Assembly: GCA_021234155.1 (NCBI GenBank)
Contig: JAJEKV010000002.1
Location: 42,153,203-42,217,202 of the forward strand
Source of the DNA: Isoetes taiwanensis
Taxonomy: Eukaryota; Streptophyta; Lycopodiopsida; Isoetales; Isoetaceae
Length of the DNA stretch: 64,000 bases
Reading direction: 5' to 3'
Notes under the pieces: model-generated
What the model was told of the DNA's origin: nothing
Database searches by the model: none
What the model saw: only the letters and a program-made list of their open reading frames with translations
Shown: positions 37,075-51,182 of the stretch, piece after piece
Layout: the number at the start of each line of letters is the position of its first letter
Numbering within the stretch: the first letter of the stretch is position 1
Translations under genes and position numbers: made by a program

Positions 37075-40000
37075 CCACTTCCAAGAAGTGCCAAAGTAGT
37101 CACTTCCATCACACTCGTAGTCAATTGGCTAGGGATGTGGATGCGATACCGGCCGGAGGGCGGAGTGTTTCTCTTTGCAAAACCGACCTTGTAACTTGTT
37201 CCCTAGGGTAATTTCGCCATTCCCGACGATTTGGCAGGGTCGACGGCTATTTGGAGCCTCCCGTGCCCTCTAACCACAAGACAATGCGGTTTTACAAGGT
37301 CACCCTCGTGGACGCCTGCTGCTTGGGACAAGTTCTCCGACCGAGCTTGGAATCTTTGGGCCTTCAAGAGGGGCCCCGAACGGAGGGATCCAACCGGCCG
37401 GATAGGGGAACCGGCCGGGAGGGTGGTCATTACATGCAGCCCCCCGGGAGCTGCCGTGAAGGGGCTGCCTTCGGGAACTTTTTGGATCCCGCCTGGGGTC
37501 CCGACTCTCCCTCTTGTGAGGGATCCCCGCGCAAGGTCCTGGCCTCGTTTGACTTGGGAAGGGGTGCCAGCCGTTGGCCCCGCAACTGCGACGCTGCCCC
37601 GGGGACCGTTCTAATGCTAACCCTTTTGACCTAGACCTCTCCAAAAATTTCTAACAAAATTCAGTTTTGGTGATGGAGATGGATTAGGATTCCACCGGCA
37701 AAATCAGAATTTATTTTCAGACAATGCATTAATTGCGAATTTATGAATGTCTTGCCACCGAAAAGGGTACTTCTACTTGCCACATCGGGAGGAGGACAGG
37801 GTCAAACTCCGCCCGCCGCCCCCTTGTTCAGATTTCCAAGGCAATGCGGTTCTGGCCAGTCCCAAGTGTAATGCACAAGTTCGCCCCCAAAACGCAAACC
37901 CTTCTAGGAACCCCGGTAAACCCAGGTGGTTTACGCTTTGAGGCCCCTCCTTGTCGGATAGGGGAAGGGACCCGGAGGGTGGACTTTGACGGAGTGGGGG
38001 TGTTGACGGGCAGAGCACGGACCTTTTAAAAAATCCCCCCTGAAGTCGCTGGGGTCTCGGACTTCTCTCCCCCAAGGCCCCGGGACTGACGGACAACCTC
38101 CTCTCCAGGAATCGCGATTTGACTCTCGCCAATGGACTCTGAACGCCGACGCTGCCCTCGGGACTAAGTTCCGGGCTGTGTAAGACCACCAAAACCCTCC
38201 AAGAAGCCAAAGTAGCTCACTTCCATCAAACTCAGAGTCAATTGGCCTAGGATGTGGATGCGGATACCGCCGTGGAGGGCTTGAGTGTTTTTTCTTTTGC
38301 AAAACCAACCTTGTAACTTGCTCCCTAGGGTAATTTCGCCATTCCGGATCCATTTGGCAGGTCGATTTGCCATTCCGAGCCTCCCCCTGCCCCGAACGAC
38401 AAGACAATGCGGTTTCTACAAGGTCCATTCCTAGATGCTTTTCCGCATCGGCTTGACAAGTTCTCCTGACCGATTCGAATCTTTGGGCCTTCCCCAAGAG
38501 GGGCTCCCCGAACGGAGGATCCAACGGTCGGATAGGGGGAACCGGCCCCGGGAGGGTGGTCATTTTAGCTGCAGCCCCCTCGGGAGCCGGCCAGAAGGGG
38601 CTGCCCTGAACTTTTTGGATCCCGCCTCTTGGGGTCCTGGACTCTCCCTCTTTGTGAGGGATCCCCCAAGGTCCATGGCCTCGCTTGACTTGGGGAAGGG
38701 TGCCAGCCGGGTTGCCCCCCGCAACGGGCTGCCCCCGACCGCTCTAATGCTAACCCTTTGACCTAGACCTTTCTCCTAAAAATTTCAAAATTGGGTCGTG
38801 AACAGTGGAGATGGATTAGATTCCATGGGCAAAAAATCAGAATTTATTTTCGCACAATGCATTAATTGCGAATTTATGAATGTCTTGCCACCGAACTTGC
38901 TCCCTAGGGACTTCTACTTGCCACATCGGGAGGAGGACAGCCCCAAACTCCGGCCCAAGGCCGGGCCCTTGCTCAGGCATTCTGGGCCAAGTAGGATTTC
39001 TTCTCTTGTGAGGGTCCCAAGTGCAATGGCCTCGCTGCAAGTCTCGCCCCCAAAACGCAAACCCTTCTAGAACCCGGGCAACCCACTGTGGTTTACGCTT
39101 TGGAGGCCCTCTCCTTGTTAGTAATTTATGAATTCCATCCGGGCGGGACATCAGAGAGGACAGACCCGGACTTTGACGGGAGTGGGGGTGTTGACGCCGT
39201 GAGCACCTGCAAACTAGGAACCTCGCAAAAATCCCCCCCTAAGCCGCTGTCTTTTGCCTCACTTCCCCTCTCCCCAAGGTCTGGGACGGACGGGCAACCT
39301 CCCCTCTCCGGAATCAAGGGATTTGACTCGCCAATGGACTCAGAACGCCGACGTTGCCCCTGGGGACCAAGTTCCAGGGCTGAAGACCACCCGACTCCAA
39401 GAAGCCAAAGTAGCTCACTTCCATCAAACTCAGAGTCAATTGGCCTAGGATGTGGATGCGATACCGTCGCGGAGGGCGGAGTGTTTTTCTTTGCAAAACC
39501 GACCTTGTAACTTGCTCCCTAGGGTAATTTCGCCATTCCTGACGATTTGGTAGGGTCGATTTTGCCATTCCGAGCCACCCCTGCGTCTCAACGACAAGAC
39601 AATGGGGTTTCTACAAGGTCGACTCAGACGCCTCCGGGTTTGACAAGTTCTCCTGACCGATCTGGAATCTTTTGGGCCTTCCCCAAGAGGGGCTCCCCGA
39701 ACGGGAGGATCCAACGGCCGGATAGGGGAACCGGGCCCGGGAGGGTGGTCATTAGCGCAGCCCCGGGGAGCCGCCAGAAGGGCTGCCTCGAACTTTTTTG
39801 GATCCCGCCTCTTGGGGTCCTGGACTCTCCCCTCAGGAGGGATCCCCCGCAAGGTCCTGGCCTCGCTTGACTTGGGGAAGGGTGCCAGCCGGTTGTTCCC
39901 CGCAACGGGCTGCCCCGACCGCTCTAATGCTAACCCTTTGACCTAGACCTTCTCCTAAAAATTTCAAAATTGGGCCGGTGATGGAGATGGATTAGGATTC

Positions 40001-43000
40001 CAGCCGGCAAAAATCAGAATTTATTTTCAGACAATGCATTAATTGCTAATTTATGAATGTCTTGCCACTGAAAAGCCTCGACTTCTACTTGCCACATCGG
40101 AGGGGAGGGACAGGTCCAAACTCCGCCCGCCAGTTCCTTGTTCCATTCTACGCTGTAGTTTTCTCGCCAGGTCCTGTGCAACAGTCAAGTCTCTCGCCCC
40201 CAAAACGCAAACCCTTCTAGAACCCGGCAAACCCATGGTTTACGCTGCTTTGAGGCCCTCTCCTTGTCGTGATTCTGGGCGGGACCTTGCACCAGGACTT
40301 GACGTGGGAGGGGGGTGTTGACGCCAGCACGGACCCTAAAATCCCCCGGAAGTCGCTTGCCTCACTTCCTCTCCCCTGCCCTGGGACCTGACGGGCAACC
40401 TCCCCTCTCCGGAATCGCGATTTGACTCTCCGCCAATGGACTTAACGCCGAAATTGCCCCGGGGACCAAGTTCCAGACGGCCGAAGACCACCCGACCTCC
40501 AAGAAGCCAAAGTAGCTCACTTCCAACAAACTCGTAGTCAATTGGCCAGGGATGTGGATGCTGGATACCGCTGCGGAGGGCGGAGTGTTTTCTTTCTTTG
40601 CAAAACCGACCTTGTAACTTGCTCCCTAGGGTAATTTCGCCTATTCCGGACGATTTGGTGGGTCGATTTGCCATTCCCGAGCCTCCCGTGCCCCGAACGA
40701 CAAGACAATGCGCGTTTCTACAAGGCCACTCTCGACGCCCCCACGGCTTGACAAGTTCTCCTGACCGACTGAATCTTTTGGGCCTTCCCCAAGAGGGGCT
40801 CCCCGAACGGAGGATCCAACGGGTCGGATAGGGGAACCGGCCCGGGAGGGTGGTCATTAGCTGCAGCCCCCCCGGGAGCCGCCAGAAGGGCTGCCTCGGA
40901 ACTTTTTTGGATCCCCGCCTCTTGGGGTCCTGGACTCTCCCCCTCTTGTGAGGGATCCCCGCAAGGTCCCGGCCTCGCTTGGACTTGGGGAAGGGTGCCA
41001 GCTCCGCTGTTCCGCAACGGCTGCCCCGACCGCTCTAATGCTAACCCTTTGACCTAGACCTTCTCCTAAAATTTCAAAATTGGCGTGGTGTGATGAGATG
41101 GATTAGATTCCAAATGGGTAAAAAAATCAGAATTTATTTTCGCAGAAATGCATTAATTGCATCGAATTTATGAATGTCTTGCCATCGCAAAAGCTTCCGA
41201 CTTCTACTTGCCACATCGGGAGGAGGACAGGCCCAAACTCCCGCCCGCCGGGCCTCTTGTTCAGATTCTGGCCGCAGCCTTTCTACAAGGCCGTGTCCCA
41301 GTGCAATGCACAAGTCTCGCCCCCAAAACGCAAACCCTTCTAGAACCCGGCAACCCACTGGTGGTTTACGTTTTGAGGCCCCTCTCCTTGTCGATTGGGG
41401 AAGGGTGGCGGGACCTTGCGCCAGTGGACTTGACGCGGGAGTGGGGTGTTGACGCCTTAGCAGCACGGACCCTAAAATCCCCCCGAAGCTGCTTGCCCCG
41501 AATTCTCTCCCCCAAGGCCCCCGGGGGACGGGCAACCTCCCCTCCTGAATCGCTGATTTGACTCCTCGCCAATGGACTCGTAACGCCGACATTGCCCTCG
41601 GGACCAAGTTCCGGGCCGAAGACCACCCGACCTCCAAGAAGCCAAAGTAGCTCACTTCCATCAAACTCGTAGTCAATTGGCCTAGGATGTGGATGGATAC
41701 CGTCGTGGGAGGGCGGAGTGTTTTTTCTTTGCAAAACCGACCTTGTAACTTGCTCCCTAGGGTAATTTCGCCATTCCCGACGACATTTGGCAGGGTCGAT
41801 TTGCCATTCCCGAGCCTCCCTGCGTCCCGAAACGACAAGACAATGCGGTTTCTACAAGGCCGACTCAGACGCTCATGGGTTTGACAAGTTCTCCTGACCG
41901 ATCTGAATCTTTGGGCCTTCCCCAAGAGGGGCCCTCGAACGGAGGATCCAACGGGTCGGATAGGGGAACCGGCCCGGGAGGGTGGTCATTAGTCCCCCGG
42001 GAGCCCCGCCAGAAGGGCTGCCTCGGGAACTTTTTGATCCCGCCTTGGGGTCCTGGACTCTCCCCTCTTGTGAGGGATCCCCGCAAGGTCCCGCCTCGCT
42101 TGACTTGGGGAAGGGTGCCAGCTCTGTTGCCCCGCAACGGGCTGCCCCCGACCGCTCTAATGCTAACCCTTTGACCTAGACCTTCTCCCAAAAATTTCGG
42201 AAAATTGGGCTGTGTGCTGGAGATGGATTAGGATTCCAGCTGGCAAAAAATCAGAATTTATTTTCGCATTAATGCATTAATTCGCGAATTTATGAATGTC
42301 TTGCCACCGCAAAAGCTCCCCGACTTCTACTTGCCACATCTGGGAGGAGGACAGGCCCAAACTCCGCCATTCCCGCCGGGCCCCTTGTTCAGATTCTCTG
42401 GCTGGGTGTTTCTGGCCAGGTCCAGAAAGTGCAACACCAAGTCTCGCCCCCAAAACGCAAACCCTTCTAGAACCTCGGCAACCCACGTGGTTTACGCTTT
42501 GGAGGCCCCTCCTTGTCGTGATAGGGGGACCTCATACCGGACTTGACATGGAGTGGGGGTGTTGATGCCAGAGCATCGGACCCTAAAATCCCCCTGGGGA
42601 AGTCGCTTGCCCCGAATTCTCCCCAAGGCTCCCGGGACTCCGGACGGGCAACCTCCCTCTCCGAATCGCTGATTTGACTCGCCAATGGACTCCGTAACGC
42701 CGACATTGCCTCGGGGACCAAGTTCCGCGGGCCGAAGACCACCCGACCTCCAAGAAGTGCCAAAGTAGCTCACTTCCATCAAACTCGTAGTCAATTGGCC
42801 TAGGATGTGGATGGGGATACCGTCCGGAGGGCGGAGTGTTTTTTCTTTGCAAAACCCACCTTGTAACTTGCTCCCTAGGGTAATTTCGCCATTCCCGACG
42901 ATTTGGCAGGGTCGATTTGCCATTCGAGCCTCCCTGCGTCCTAACGACAAGACAATGCGGTTTCTACAAGGTCCTCTCAGGGACGCTTCAAGGGTTTGAC

Positions 43001-46000
43001 AAGTTCTCCCGGACCGACTGAATCTTTTGGGCCTTCCCAAGAGGGGCCCCCGAACGGAGGATCCAAACCGGCCGGATAGGGGAACCGGGCTCCGGGAGGG
43101 TGGTCATTAGCGGCCTTCTGGGAGCCGCCATGAAGGGCTGCTCGGGAACTTTTTGGATCCCCGCCTCTTGGGGTCCCAGTGGACTCTCCCCTCTTGGAGG
43201 GATCCCCGCAAAGGTCCCCGGGCCTCGCTTGACTTGGGAAGGGTGCCAGCCGTTGCCCCGCAACGGGCTGCCCCACCGACTCTCTAATGCTAACCCTTTG
43301 ACCTAGACCTTCAAAAAAAATTTCCTCAAAATTGGGTTGTGTGTTGGAGATGGATTAGGATTCCAGCCGCAAAAAATCAGAATTTATTTTCGCACAATGC
43401 ATTAATTGGCGAATTTATGAATGTCTTGCCATCGCAAAGCGCCTCGACTTCTACTTGCCACATCGGAGGAGGACAGGCCCAAACTCCGCCTCCGCCGCCT
43501 CCCTTGTTCGTATTCCTGGGCCGGCTTTTCTCGCCAGTCCCTGCAACAGGGACAAGTCCCGCCCCCAAAACGCAAACCCTTCTAGAACCCGCAACCCTGT
43601 GGTTTACGCTTTGAGGCCCCTCCTTGTCGATTCGGGCAGGGACCTTGCGCCGCGGACTTGACGGGAGTGGGGGTGTTGACGCCAGAGCAGGGACCCTAAA
43701 ATCCCCCGAAGTCGCTTGCCCCAAACTTCTCTCCCCAAGGCCCTCGGGAGGACGGGCAACCTCCCTCTCCCGAATCGCGATTTGACTCGCCAATGGACTC
43801 GTAACGCCGACATTGCCCTGGGGACCAAGTTCCGCACAGAAGACCACCCGACCTCCAAGAAGCCAAAGTAGCTCACTTCCATCACACTCGTAGTCAATTG
43901 GCCTAGGATGTGGATGCGGGATACCGCCGTGGAGGGCGGGAGTGTTTTTCTTTGCAAAACCGACCTTGTAACTTGCTCCCTAGGGTAATTTCGCCATTCC
44001 CGACGATTTGGCAGTGGTCGATTTGCCATTCCGAGCCTCCCCTGTGCCCGAACGACAAGACAATGCGGTTTCTACAAGGTCACCCTCAGACGCCCCTGGC
44101 TTGACAAGTTCTCCTGACCGATCTGAATCTTTTGGGCCTCCCCAAGAGGGGCCCCCCGAACGGAGGATCCAACGGCCGGATAGGGGAACCGGCCCGGGAG
44201 GGTGGTCATTAGCTGCAGCCCCCTGGGAGAGCTGCCAGAAGGGGCTGCCTCGAACTTTTGGATCCCGCCTCTTGGGGTCCTGACTCTCCCCTCTTGTGAG
44301 GGATCCCCGCAAGGTCCCGGGCCTCGCTTTGACTTGGGAAGGGTGCCGCCCGGCTGCCCCCGCAACGGGCTGCCCCGACCATTCTAATGCTAACCCTTTG
44401 ACCTAGACCTTCTCCTAAAAATTTCAAAATTGGGTGTGTGCCGGAGATGGATTAGATTCCAGCTGGCAAAAAATCAGAATTTATTTTCGCACAATGCATT
44501 AATTGCTAATTTATGAATGTCTTCACACTGCAAAAAGCGCCCGACTTCTACTTGCCACATCGGGAGGAGGACAGGCCCAAAACCGGGCCCGCCGGGCCTC
44601 CCCTTGCTCAGATTTCGGCTGCAGCCTTTCGGCCAGGTCCCAAGTGCAACAGACTCAAGTCTCGCCCCCAAAACGCAAACCCTTTCTAGAACCTCGCAAC
44701 CCACTGTGGTTTACGTTTTGGAGGCCCCTCCTTGTCGATTCGGCGGACCTTGCGCCGCGGACTTGACGCGGGAGTGGGGGTGTTGACGCTGTGAGCACGG
44801 ACCCTAAAATCCCCCGAAGCCGCTTGCCCCACTTCTCTCCCCAAGGCCCTCGGGGACTGACGGGCCACCTCCCCCTCCTCCGGAATCGCGATTTGACTCT
44901 GCCAATGGACTCAGAACGCCGACGCTGCCCTGGGACCAAGTTCCGCGGGCCGAAGACCACCCCACCTCCAAGAAGCCAAAGTAGCTCACTTCCATCACAC
45001 TCGAAGTAATTGGCCTAGGATGTGGATGCGGGATACCGCCGCGGGAGGGCGGAGTGTTTTTTCTTTGCAAAACCCACCTTGTAACTTGCTCCCTAGGGTA
45101 ATTTCGCCATTCCTGACGATTTGGCAGGGTCGATTTGCCATTCCCGAGCCTCCTGCGTGCCCGAACGACAAGACAATGCGGTTCTACAAGGTCGACCTCA
45201 GGACGCCCCTCATGGTTTGACAAGTTCTCCCGACCGACTCGAATCTTTTGGGCCTTCCCCAAGAGGGGCCCCCGAACGGAGGATCCAACGGCCGGATAGG
45301 GGAACCGGCCCCGAGGGTGGTCATTAGCGCAGCCCCGGGGGAGCCGCCAGAAGGGCTGCCTCGGGAACTTTTTTGATCCCGCCTTTGGGGTCCTGGACTC
45401 TCCCTCTTGTGAGGGATCCCCGCAAGGTCCTGGCCTCGCTTTGACTTGGGGAAGGGTGCCAGCCTGTTGGCCCGCAACGAATGGCTGCCCCGACCGCTCT
45501 AATGCTAACCCTTTGACCTAGACCTTCTCCAAAATTTCAAAATTGGGTCCGTGGTGGGATGGAGATGGATTAGATTCCATGGCAAAAAATCAGAATTTAT
45601 TTTGACAATGCATTAATTGCGAATTTATGAATGTCTTGCCATCGCAAAAGCCTCGACTTCTACTTGCCACATCGGAGGAGGACAGGCCCAAACTCCGCCC
45701 GCGGGCCTCCCTTGCTCCGTGATTCTGGGCTGCAGCTTCTCGCCAGTCCCAAGTGCAACAGCATCAAAGTCTCGCCCCCAAAAACAAAACCCTTCTAGAA
45801 CCCGCAACCCACATGGTTTACGCTTTGGAGGCCCTCCTTGTCGATTCGGGCGGACCTTGCGCACGCGGACTTGACGGGAGTGGGGGTGTTGACGCCAGAG
45901 CACGGACCCTAAAATCCCCCTCGAAGCCGCTTGCCCCGAATTTCTCTCCCCAAGGCCCTGGGAGGGACCGCAACCTCCCTCTCCTAATCAAGGATTTGAC

Positions 46001-49000
46001 TCTCGCCAATGGACTCGTGAACGCCGACGCTGCCCCCGGGGACCAAGTTCCGCGGGTTTAAGACCACCCCACCTCCAAGAAGCGCCAAAGTAGCTCACTT
46101 CCATCACAAACTCAGAGTCAATTGGCCTAGGATGTGGATGGATACCGGCCGCGGGAGGGCGTGAGTGTTTCTTTTCTTTTGCAAAACCGACCTTGTAACT
46201 TGCTCCCTAGGGTAATTTCGCCATTCCGACGATTTGGCAGTGGTCGATTTGCCATTCCGAGCCTCCTGTGCCCGAACGACAAGACAATGCGATTTCTACA
46301 AGGCGACTCGTGACGCCTGGGCGGGTTTGACAAGTTCTCCTGACCGATCTGGAATCTTTTGGGCCTTCCCAAGAGGGGCCCCCGAACGGAGGATCCAACT
46401 GGGCCGGATAGGGGAACGGGCCCGAGGGAGGGTGGTCATTAGCGCAGCCCCCGGGAGCCGCTAGAAGGGCTGCCTCGGGAACTTTTTGGATCCCGCCTCT
46501 TGGGGTCCTGGACTCTCCCCTCTTGTGAGGGATCCCCGCAAGGTCCTGGCCCCTCGTTTGACTTGGGGAAGGGTGCCACTCTGCTGCCCCCGCAACCCGC
46601 TGCCCCCGACCGCTCTAATGCTAACCCTTTGACCTAGACCTTCTCCCAAAAATTTCAAAATTGGGCTGTGTAGGATGGAGATGGATTAGGATTCCAGCTG
46701 GCAAAAAATCAGAATTTATTTTCGCACAATGCATTAATTGTAATTTATGAATGTCTTGCCACCGCAAAGCGCCCCGACTTCTACTTGCCACATCGGGAGG
46801 AGGACAGGCCCAAACTCCGCTCCGCTGGGCCTCCCCTTGTTCAGATTTCTGGGCTGAAGCTTCGGCCAGGTCCAAGTGCAATGTATCAAGTCTCGCCCCC
46901 AAAACGCAAACCCTTCTAGAACCCTCGCAACCCACTGTGGTTTACGCTTTTGGAGGCCCTCTCCTTGTCGATTCGGGCGGACCTTTGCGCCGCGGATTTG
47001 ACGCGGGAGGGGGTGTTGACGCCAGAGCACGGACCCTAAAATCCCCCCGAAGCCGCTGTCCCCGGACTTCTCTCTCCCCAAGGCCCTGGGGACTGACGGG
47101 GCTCCCCTCCCTCTCGGGAATCGCTGATTTGACTCTGCCAATGGACTCAGAACGCCGACGCTGCCCCGGGGACCAAGTTCCGCGGGCTGTAAGACCACCC
47201 GACCTCCAAGAAGCGCCAAAGTAGCTCACTTCCATCACACTCAGAAGTCAATTGGCCTAGGATGTGGATGCTGGGATACCGCCGTGGAGGGCGCGGAGTG
47301 TTTTTTCTTTGCAAAACCGACCTTGTAACTTGCTCCCTAGGGTAATTTCGCCATTCCGGACGATTTGGCTGTGGTCGATTTGCCATTCCGGGAGCCTCCT
47401 GCGTCTCGAACGACAAGACAATGCGGTTTCTACAAGGCCTCCTCAGATCTCGCTGGTTTGACAAGTTCTCCTGACCGATCTGGAATCTTTTGGGCCTTCC
47501 CGAAGAGGGGCCTTGAACGGAGGATCCAACGGTCGGATAGGGGAACCGGCCCGAGGGTGGTCATTAGCGCAGCCCCGGGGAGCCGCCAGAAGGGCTGCCT
47601 CTGGGAACTTTTTGATCCCGCCTCTTGGGGTCCTGGACTCTCCCCTCTTGTGAGGGATCCCCGCAAGGTCCTGGCCTCGCTTGACTTGGGAAGGGTGCCA
47701 CCGCTGTCTCCGCAACGGGCTGCCCCGACCGCTCTAATGCTAACCCTTTGACCTAGACCTTCTCCCAAAAATTTGAAAATTGGGCTGTGTGATGGAGATG
47801 GATTAGGAATCCAGCCGCAAAAAATCAGAATTTATTTTTCGCACAATGCATTAATTATGAATTTATGAATGTCTTGCCACCGCAAAGCCTCGACTTCTAC
47901 TTGCCACATCGGGAGGAGGACAGGCCCAAACTCCGCCTCCGCCAGTTCCCCTTGTTCCGTATTCTCGGCTGCAGCTCGCCAGGTCCCAAGTGCAACACAT
48001 CAAGTCTCGCCCCCAAAACGCAAACCCTTCTAGAACCCCGCAACCCATGTGGTTTACGCTTTTGAGGCCCTCTCCTTGTCGTGATTCGGGCGGACCTTGC
48101 GCCCGGACTTGACGGGAGTGGGGGTGTTGATTGCAGCACGGACCCTAAAAATCCCCCTAAGCCGCTTTTGCCCCAAATTTCTTCTCCCCAAGGCCCCGGG
48201 ACTGGACGGGCCACCTCCTCTCCGAATCGCGATTTGACTCGCTTAATGGACGGGAACGTTGACGCGTGCCCGGGGACCAAGTTCCTGGCCAGAAGACCAC
48301 CGACCTCCAAGAAGCGCCAAAGTAGCTCACTTCCATCAAACTCGTCAGAGTCAATTGGCCTAGGATGTGGATGCTGGATACCGCCGTGGAGGGGCGGAGT
48401 GTTTTCTCTTTGCAAAACCGACCTTGTAACTTGCTCCCTAGGGTAATTTCACCATTCCTGACGATTTGGCAGGGTCGATTGGCTATTCCGAGCCTCCCTG
48501 GCCCGAACGACAAGACAATGCGGTTTCTACAAGGTCACCTCGGACGCCCCAGCGGTTTGACAAGTTCTCCCGGACCGATCTGGAATCTTTTGGGCCTTCC
48601 CAAGAGGGGCCTCGAACGGAGGATCCAACGGCCGGATAGGGGAACCGGGCTCGGGAGGGTGGTCATTAGCGCAGCCCCTGGGAGCGCCGCCAGAAGGGCT
48701 GCCTCGAACTTTTTTTGATCCCGCCTCTTGGGGTCCTGGACTCTCCCCTCTTGTGGAGGGATCCCCGCAAGGTCCCCTGGCCTCGTTTGACTTGGGGAAG
48801 GGTGCCAGCCGGTTGCCCCGAACCCGCTGCCCCGGACCGCTCTAATGCTAACCCTTTGACCTAGACCTTCTCCTAAAAATTTCAAAATTGGGCTGTGTGC
48901 TGAAATGGATTATGATTCCAGCCGGCAAAAAATCAGAATTTATTTTCGCACAATGCATTAATTTAATTTATGAATGTCTTGCCACCAGCAAAAAGCGCCC

Positions 49001-50518
49001 CGACTTCTACTTGCCACATCGAGGAGGACAGGCCCAAACTCCGGCCCGCCAGTTCCCTTGTCCCGTGATTCTCGGCTGCAGCTTTTCTCGCCAGGTCTCC
49101 AAGTGCAACAGACCAGTCTCGCCCCCAAAACGCAAACCCTTCTAGAAACCGGCAACCCACATGGTTTACGTTTTGGAGGCCCTCTCCTTGTCGATTCAAG
49201 GACCTTGCCGTGGACTTGACGTGGAGTGGGGGTGTTGACGCCGTGAGCACTGGACCCTAAAATCCCCCCTAAGCCGCTTGCCCCACTTCTCTCCCCAAGG
49301 CCCCCGGGACGGACGGGCGACCTCCCCTCTCCGAATCAGCGATTTGACTCGCCAATGGACTCAACGCCGACGCTGTTCTCGGGACCAAGTTCCGGGGCTG
49401 AAGACCACCCGACCTCCAAGAAGCCAAAGTAGCTCACTTCCATCACACTCAGAGTCAATTGGCCTAGGATGTGGATGCGGGATCGGGCCGCGGAGGGCGG
49501 AGTGTTTTCTCTTTTGCAAAACCGACCTTGTAACTTGCTCCCTAGGGTAATTTTCGCCATTCCCGACGATTTGGCAGGGTCGATTTGCTATTCCCGAGCC
49601 TCCTGCGTGCCCGAACGACAAAGACATGGCGGTTTTACAAGGTCGACTCGGGACGCCTCAAATGGGTTTGACAAGTTCTCCTGACCGATCTGGAATCTTT
49701 TGGGCCTTCCCGAAGAGGGGCCCCCGAACGGAGGATCCAACGGCCGGATAGGGGAACCGGCCCGGAGGGTGGTCATTAGCAGTAGCCGGGGGAGCCGCCA
49801 GAAGGGGTTGCCTCGAACTTTTTTGATCCCGCCCTTTGGGGTCCTGGACTCTCCCTCTTGTGAGGGATCCCCGCAAGGTCCGGGCCTCGTTTGACTTGGG
49901 AAGGGTGCCACCGGGTTGCCCCGCAACGGGCTGCCCCGGACCGCTCTAATGCTAACCCTTTGACCTAGACCTTCTCCCAAAAATTTCAAAATTGGGCTGT
50001 GTGCTGGAAATGGATTAGGATTCCAGCCGCAAAAATCAGAATTTATTTTCAGACAATGCATTAATTGCTAATTTATGAATGTCTTGCCATCGCAAAAGCC
50101 CCCGGAGCTTCTACTTGCCACATCGAGGAGGACAGGCCCAACTCCGCTCCGCCAGTTCCCCTTGCTCCGTATTCTCCTGCGGCTTCTGGGCCAGTCCCAG
50201 TGCAATGTGAGACCAGTCTCGCCCCCAAAACGCAAACCCTTCTAGAACCCGCAACCCACATGGTTTACGTTTTGGAGGCCCTCTCCTTGTCGATTCGGTG
50301 GGGACCTTTGCGCCGTGGACTTGACGCGGGAGTGGGGGTGTTGACGCCGCAGCACGACCCTAAAATCCCCCTAAGCCGCTTGCCCTTTCCCTCTCCCCAA
50401 GGCCCCCGGGACGGACGGGCGACCTCCCCTCTCCTGAGCTGCGATTTGGCTGCTGGCCAATGGACTCGTGGAACGCCGACGTTGTTCTGGGACCAAGTTC
50501 CGCGGGCTTAAGACCACT
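37075..50518. repeat. Satellite array C: about 12 tandem ~1.1 kb monomers
   Basis: The anchor TCAATTGGCC lies at about 37121, 38238, 39437, 40538, 41673, 42791, 43893, 45007, 46118, 47248, 48351 and 49455 (spacing 1101-1199 bp), in the same orientation as arrays A and B. Nearly every monomer carries GACAATGCGG before TTTCTACAAGG, and about half carry CATCAAACTC where array B has CATCACACTC. The 38238-39437 monomer is ~90 bp longer because of scattered small insertions (for example around 38890-39210), some of which copy other parts of the monomer. The array ends at the same monomer phase as array B, just after GACCAAGTTCCGCGGG. No conserved reading frame is present. Confidence 0.95.
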
Positions 50519-50589
50519 CATGTTCACCCAACTAAGAAATGAGTTTTAAACGTTGGCCGGTATGCCGTGATGCGGCGCCGTTTAAACTA

Positions 50590-51180
50590 TTTTTTATTTT
50601 GTTGTGTACATGTTTGATAATCGGGGCATGTTTGAGCCTAGACAATGCTTGAGCCTAAGAGGCTTGTTTGAACCTAGGTAGCATGTTCAACCCTAAGGAA
50701 ATGCAACGCCTACACGCTCAACGCCTCATAGGCTCCTCATGCTTCACTCTATGTATTTGGACTTGTTCACCCCTACAAAATACCATTATTATTATATCCT
50801 GCTTGAAAGGTAGAGCAAGCTGATCCACAAAGTAAAGCTAGTGGATAGCATCAAATTAAGCAATGATCAGGTTAACTTGGTGGTGGCAATCGGTTTAAGG
50901 TTAGAGAAAATCGAAGTAACTAAGATACCATTGAAGACTCTTTGCATGTTCTAGTCTAGAGGTAATGCTTGAGCCTATGTGGCTTCTTTGAGCTCATGTT
51001 CCAGCCGATTCTTTATTCCTCCGGGATATAATGTATACCAAAAGGGGGGAGAAAAAAAAGAATTGAATTGAATGGGTTTTATTGCACACGTAAGACCAAT
51101 AGACATAGCCTATCGTAAGGATTGCACCGAGGATGTGCATAATATTTGACATATAGAATTTAATGATCGTCCCCTCTAGG
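50590..51180. other. Non-coding region between array C and the transposase remnant
   Basis: Degenerate TTTGAGCC and TTGAACCT repeats followed by AT-rich DNA, equivalent to 28520-29165. No coding region is supported. Confidence 0.5.
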
Positions 51181-51182
51181 TG

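Noticed and set aside
15621-50518. Idea that the 1.1 kb repeat is ribosomal DNA, an intergenic spacer or 5S rDNA
   Set aside because: No rRNA core sequence or 5S-like block is recognisable, and no 45S gene lies in the window. A spacer origin cannot be excluded but has no support.
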